The notes under the pieces: model-generated | Seen by the model: only the letters and a program-made list of their open reading frames with translations | The model's database searches: none | Told to the model about the DNA's origin: nothing | In this document: positions 62,198 through 64,000 of the stretch, in pieces | How the letters are laid out: each line of letters starts with the position of its first letter | How positions within the stretch are numbered: the first letter of the stretch is position 1 | Source: Flavobacterium sinopsychrotolerans | GTDB taxonomy: Bacteria > Bacteroidota > Bacteroidia > Flavobacteriales > Flavobacteriaceae | Assembly (NCBI RefSeq): GCF_900110375.1 | Contig: NZ_FODN01000004.1 | Span: 62,001-126,000 of the forward strand | Length of the DNA: 64,000 nt | Direction: 5' to 3' | Program-made: the position numbers and the translations under genes

Positions 62198-62872
62198 TTA
62201 ATTATTCCTTAATTTAGAATCAATATTCTTAACAGCATCAAAACCTAATTCGTTAAAATGATTAATCACAAAATCTGCTTCTGATAAATCTTGTGCCTCA
62301 GAGTGAATACTATTGTAACCCACGCACAAAATTCCGGCAGCTTTCGCCGCTTTTATCCCATTCGTACTGTCTTCAATAACAATACAGCTTTCTTTTGGCG
62401 CAACCGATAAACTTGCCGCATGTTCAAAAATAGCAGGATGTGGTTTCGATTTAGGAAAATCTTCACCGCTTACCACATGCGTAAAATACTCATGCAATTT
62501 AAACCTGCTAAAAACACGTTCAATAGTAACTTTTGATGCCGAAGAAGCCAAAATCAACTGCATTCCGTTTTGATGCAATTCTTTGATAAGATTTTCAACA
62601 CCTTCCAGTAATTCTAAATCAGCTTTACTATCAAAAGCATCATTAAAAATAGTTCGTTTTCTTTGAATCAAATCTTCCACTTCGTGTTCAATCACAAAAA
62701 ACTCTTTCAATTTCTGAAAGGTATTTCGAGTAGAAAAACCGGTGAATGAAGTATACATTTCCTCTGTAACAGGAATATTCAACTCATCAAATTGTTTGAA
62801 ATAAGCATAACGGTGTACGGGTTCAGTATCGACAATTACACCATCCATGTCAAAAATTACGGTTTGTATCAT
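62198..62872 (-). CDS. HAD family phosphatase (beta-phosphoglucomutase-like)
   Basis: The 224-residue protein has the HAD motifs of the beta-phosphoglucomutase-like subgroup: motif I FDMDGVIVDTEP (7-18) with two catalytic aspartates, a helical cap (about 20-90), motif II LILASSASK, motif III KSKPHPAIFEHA and motif IV CIVIEDSTNGIKAAKAAGI. It removes or moves phosphate on small metabolites, often sugar phosphates; the substrate is unknown. It lies between tcdA and the DUF2911 gene on the same strand. Confidence 0.92.
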   Translation of the reverse strand: MIQTVIFDMDGVIVDTEPVHRYAYFKQFDELNIPVTEEMYTSFTGFSTRNTFQKLKEFFVIEHEVEDLIQRKRTIFNDAFDSKADLELLEGVENLIKELHQNGMQLILASSASKVTIERVFSRFKLHEYFTHVVSGEDFPKSKPHPAIFEHAASLSVAPKESCIVIEDSTNGIKAAKAAGILCVGYNSIHSEAQDLSEADFVINHFNELGFDAVKNIDSKLRNN

Positions 62873-62928
62873 TTGAAATTATAAATTATGAATTTTTATC
62901 TTTGAAACTGAAACTAAAAAACTGAACA

Positions 62929-63642
62929 CTATTTCTTAAGTAAATAGCGAATCACGGTTTCTGCAGCATACAAACCAAATAATCCCGGCATGTAACTGTT
63001 TGTTCCGTAAAATGATTTTTTAAAATTGGATCCATCGGTCATTTTCAAACTCGATTCGTCTTGAATTTCAGAAGAAAAAACTACTTTTAGTTTGTCAATT
63101 TTAAATTCTTTCAATCGTCTTCGAATGGTTTTAGCAAAATAACAATTCACGGTATTCGTAATATCTGTTACTTTCACTTTAGAAGCTTCCATTTTCCCGC
63201 CAGCGCCCATACTGCTGATGATTTTTACTCTTTTTCGTTTGGCACCAATGATCAAATTTAGCTTTGGAGTCACACTGTCTATACAATCCAAAACATAATC
63301 ATATTCTTCTGAAACAATTTCGAAAGCACGCTCAGGCGAAAGAAACTCCTGCACACGAGTCAATTTCAATTCTGGATTGATGTCCATTAATCGATCCCCA
63401 ACAACAGTCACCTTAGGTTGTCCCACAGTCGAATGTAAAGCAGGCAATTGTCGGTTTATATTGGTAATATCAACTACGTCACCATCAACAATAGTCATCG
63501 TTCCCACTCCTGCTCTTGCCAAAAATTCAGCCGCAAAAGAACCAACGCCACCCAATCCTACGACCAGTACATTTGCATTTTTTAAATTATCTAAACCTTC
63601 TTTTTTGAATAAAAGTTCGGCTCTTTCTGTCCACTCTGCCAT
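62929..63642 (-). CDS. tcdA: tRNA threonylcarbamoyladenosine dehydratase (ThiF/E1-like)
   Basis: The 237-residue protein is an E1-like adenylyltransferase of the TcdA (CsdL/YgdL) type, which turns t6A at tRNA position 37 into its cyclic form. It opens with WTERAELLFKKEGLDNLKNANVLVVGLGGVGSFAAEFLARAGVG-type sequence (visible as GLGGVGSF at 29-36), followed by VDGDVVDITNINRQLPAL, VLDCIDSVTPKL and SSMGAGGKMEASKVKVTDI. The length is normal. It lies 17 bp after the TatD gene, and this pairing is likely an operon. Confidence 0.93.
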   Translation of the reverse strand: MAEWTERAELLFKKEGLDNLKNANVLVVGLGGVGSFAAEFLARAGVGTMTIVDGDVVDITNINRQLPALHSTVGQPKVTVVGDRLMDINPELKLTRVQEFLSPERAFEIVSEEYDYVLDCIDSVTPKLNLIIGAKRKRVKIISSMGAGGKMEASKVKVTDITNTVNCYFAKTIRRRLKEFKIDKLKVVFSSEIQDESSLKMTDGSNFKKSFYGTNSYMPGLFGLYAAETVIRYLLKK

Positions 63643-63659
63643 TGTTTTTTGTTTAAAGT

Positions 63660-64000
63660 TTAATGTTTTTGAAAAATTTTGAAATCAAAAACTTCATTAA
63701 AATTTGTATTCACTTTTTCCTGTATTTCTGTGACTGAAATTCCTTTGTATTTTGCTGCCAATTCATAAACTGCCTCAATTCCTTCCTCAACCGTATCCGT
63801 TTCCAGAAAAATTCGATTATCAGGAACGCTTTTAAAAACAGCTTCTAGTTCTTTATTTAACAATAAATATTTTCCAAACGAAATATAAAATCCATTGTCC
63901 ACTAATTGTTTAGCAACTTGTATGTTTTTTGAAAATCCATGAATCAGCATTGGAACTGAAATATTCAATTTTTTCTTAATTGTAATCAATTCCTGAAAAG
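63660..64000 (-). CDS. TatD family hydrolase, C-terminal part (truncated by window edge)
   Basis: The frame ends at 63660 and is still open at the window edge, so the 5' part is missing. The 113 visible codons match the second half of TatD metal-dependent DNases: VPMLIHGFSKN with its metal-binding histidine, YISFGKYLL, and FLETDTVEEGIEAVYELAAKYKGISV, where LETD carries the metal-ligand aspartate. The family acts as 3'-5' deoxyribonucleases in DNA repair and quality control. A TTG at 63989 is internal, not the start. It lies 17 bp upstream of tcdA. Confidence 0.88.
   Translation of the reverse strand, partial: FQELITIKKKLNISVPMLIHGFSKNIQVAKQLVDNGFYISFGKYLLLNKELEAVFKSVPDNRIFLETDTVEEGIEAVYELAAKYKGISVTEIQEKVNTNFNEVFDFKIFQKH

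Overview
The window is chromosomal DNA from a member of the Bacteroidota, very probably a Flavobacterium or close relative; I cannot name a species. The evidence is AT-rich sequence, many perfect copies of the Bacteroidota promoter (TTG, 17-23 bp, TAnnTTTG) just upstream of starts, almost no Shine-Dalgarno sequences, and family-typical genes: FabV, an RprX/RprY two-component pair, the Bacteroidota-type RNA polymerase omega, DUF4835/PorD-like, DUF6495, DUF6913, VF530 and a TonB-linked outer-membrane protein. No tRNA, rRNA, CRISPR array, insertion sequence, integrase or phage gene was seen. Coding density is high and most of the window is core genome.

Layout. 1-5 kb: start of an M1-like peptidase, a LacX-like epimerase, an acetyltransferase, small envelope proteins, OmpW and smpB. 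5-15 kb: an HTH-Fic protein, pcm, then a rightward run (Gfo/Idh/MocA oxidoreductase, 3-hydroxyacyl-CoA dehydrogenase, DUF1015, yggS, exonuclease/GIY-YIG fusion, K+ channel with a zinc ribbon, miaA, acyl-ACP thioesterase). 15-27 kb, leftward: RprXY-like pair, coaE with a glycosyltransferase, fabV, then the operon bamD-rpoZ-coaBC-DUF4835-recN behind one consensus promoter, and DUF6913-dapA. 27-34 kb: a 5'-nucleotidase split into two genes, ligA with a membrane protein, DUF6495, and the ribosomal operon rpsF-rpsR-rplI. 34-42 kb: LytTR regulator, gcvT with a Tsp-like protease, yebC, a 550-bp gene-poor leader and a 690-residue PLP-fold protein of unknown function, then a cysteine synthase-like gene. 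42-64 kb: S9 peptidase, ybaB, threonine aldolase, prfB with its programmed frameshift, a MORN/TonB protein, outer-membrane phospholipase A, lpxD, acyl-CoA carboxylase beta, menE, a CPBP protease, an ArsC-like protein, a TonB-linked outer-membrane protein, fumC, a luciferase-like oxidoreductase, DUF2911, a HAD phosphatase, tcdA and the 3' part of a TatD gene.

No large undescribed multi-gene system is evident. The best candidates for new biology are: the solitary PLP-fold protein at 39.2-41.3 kb, with an unrecognised 200-residue N-terminal region and a structured leader holding a short ORF; three copies of a degenerate intergenic repeat (13.2, 27.8 and 58.5 kb); a second short repeat that forms an intergenic hairpin and may also lie inside yggS; opposed promoters sharing one site between prfB and the threonine aldolase gene; and alternative hairpins ahead of the DUF6495 gene. 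Promoters and terminators were located by eye; product names rest on recognised motifs, not on database searches.
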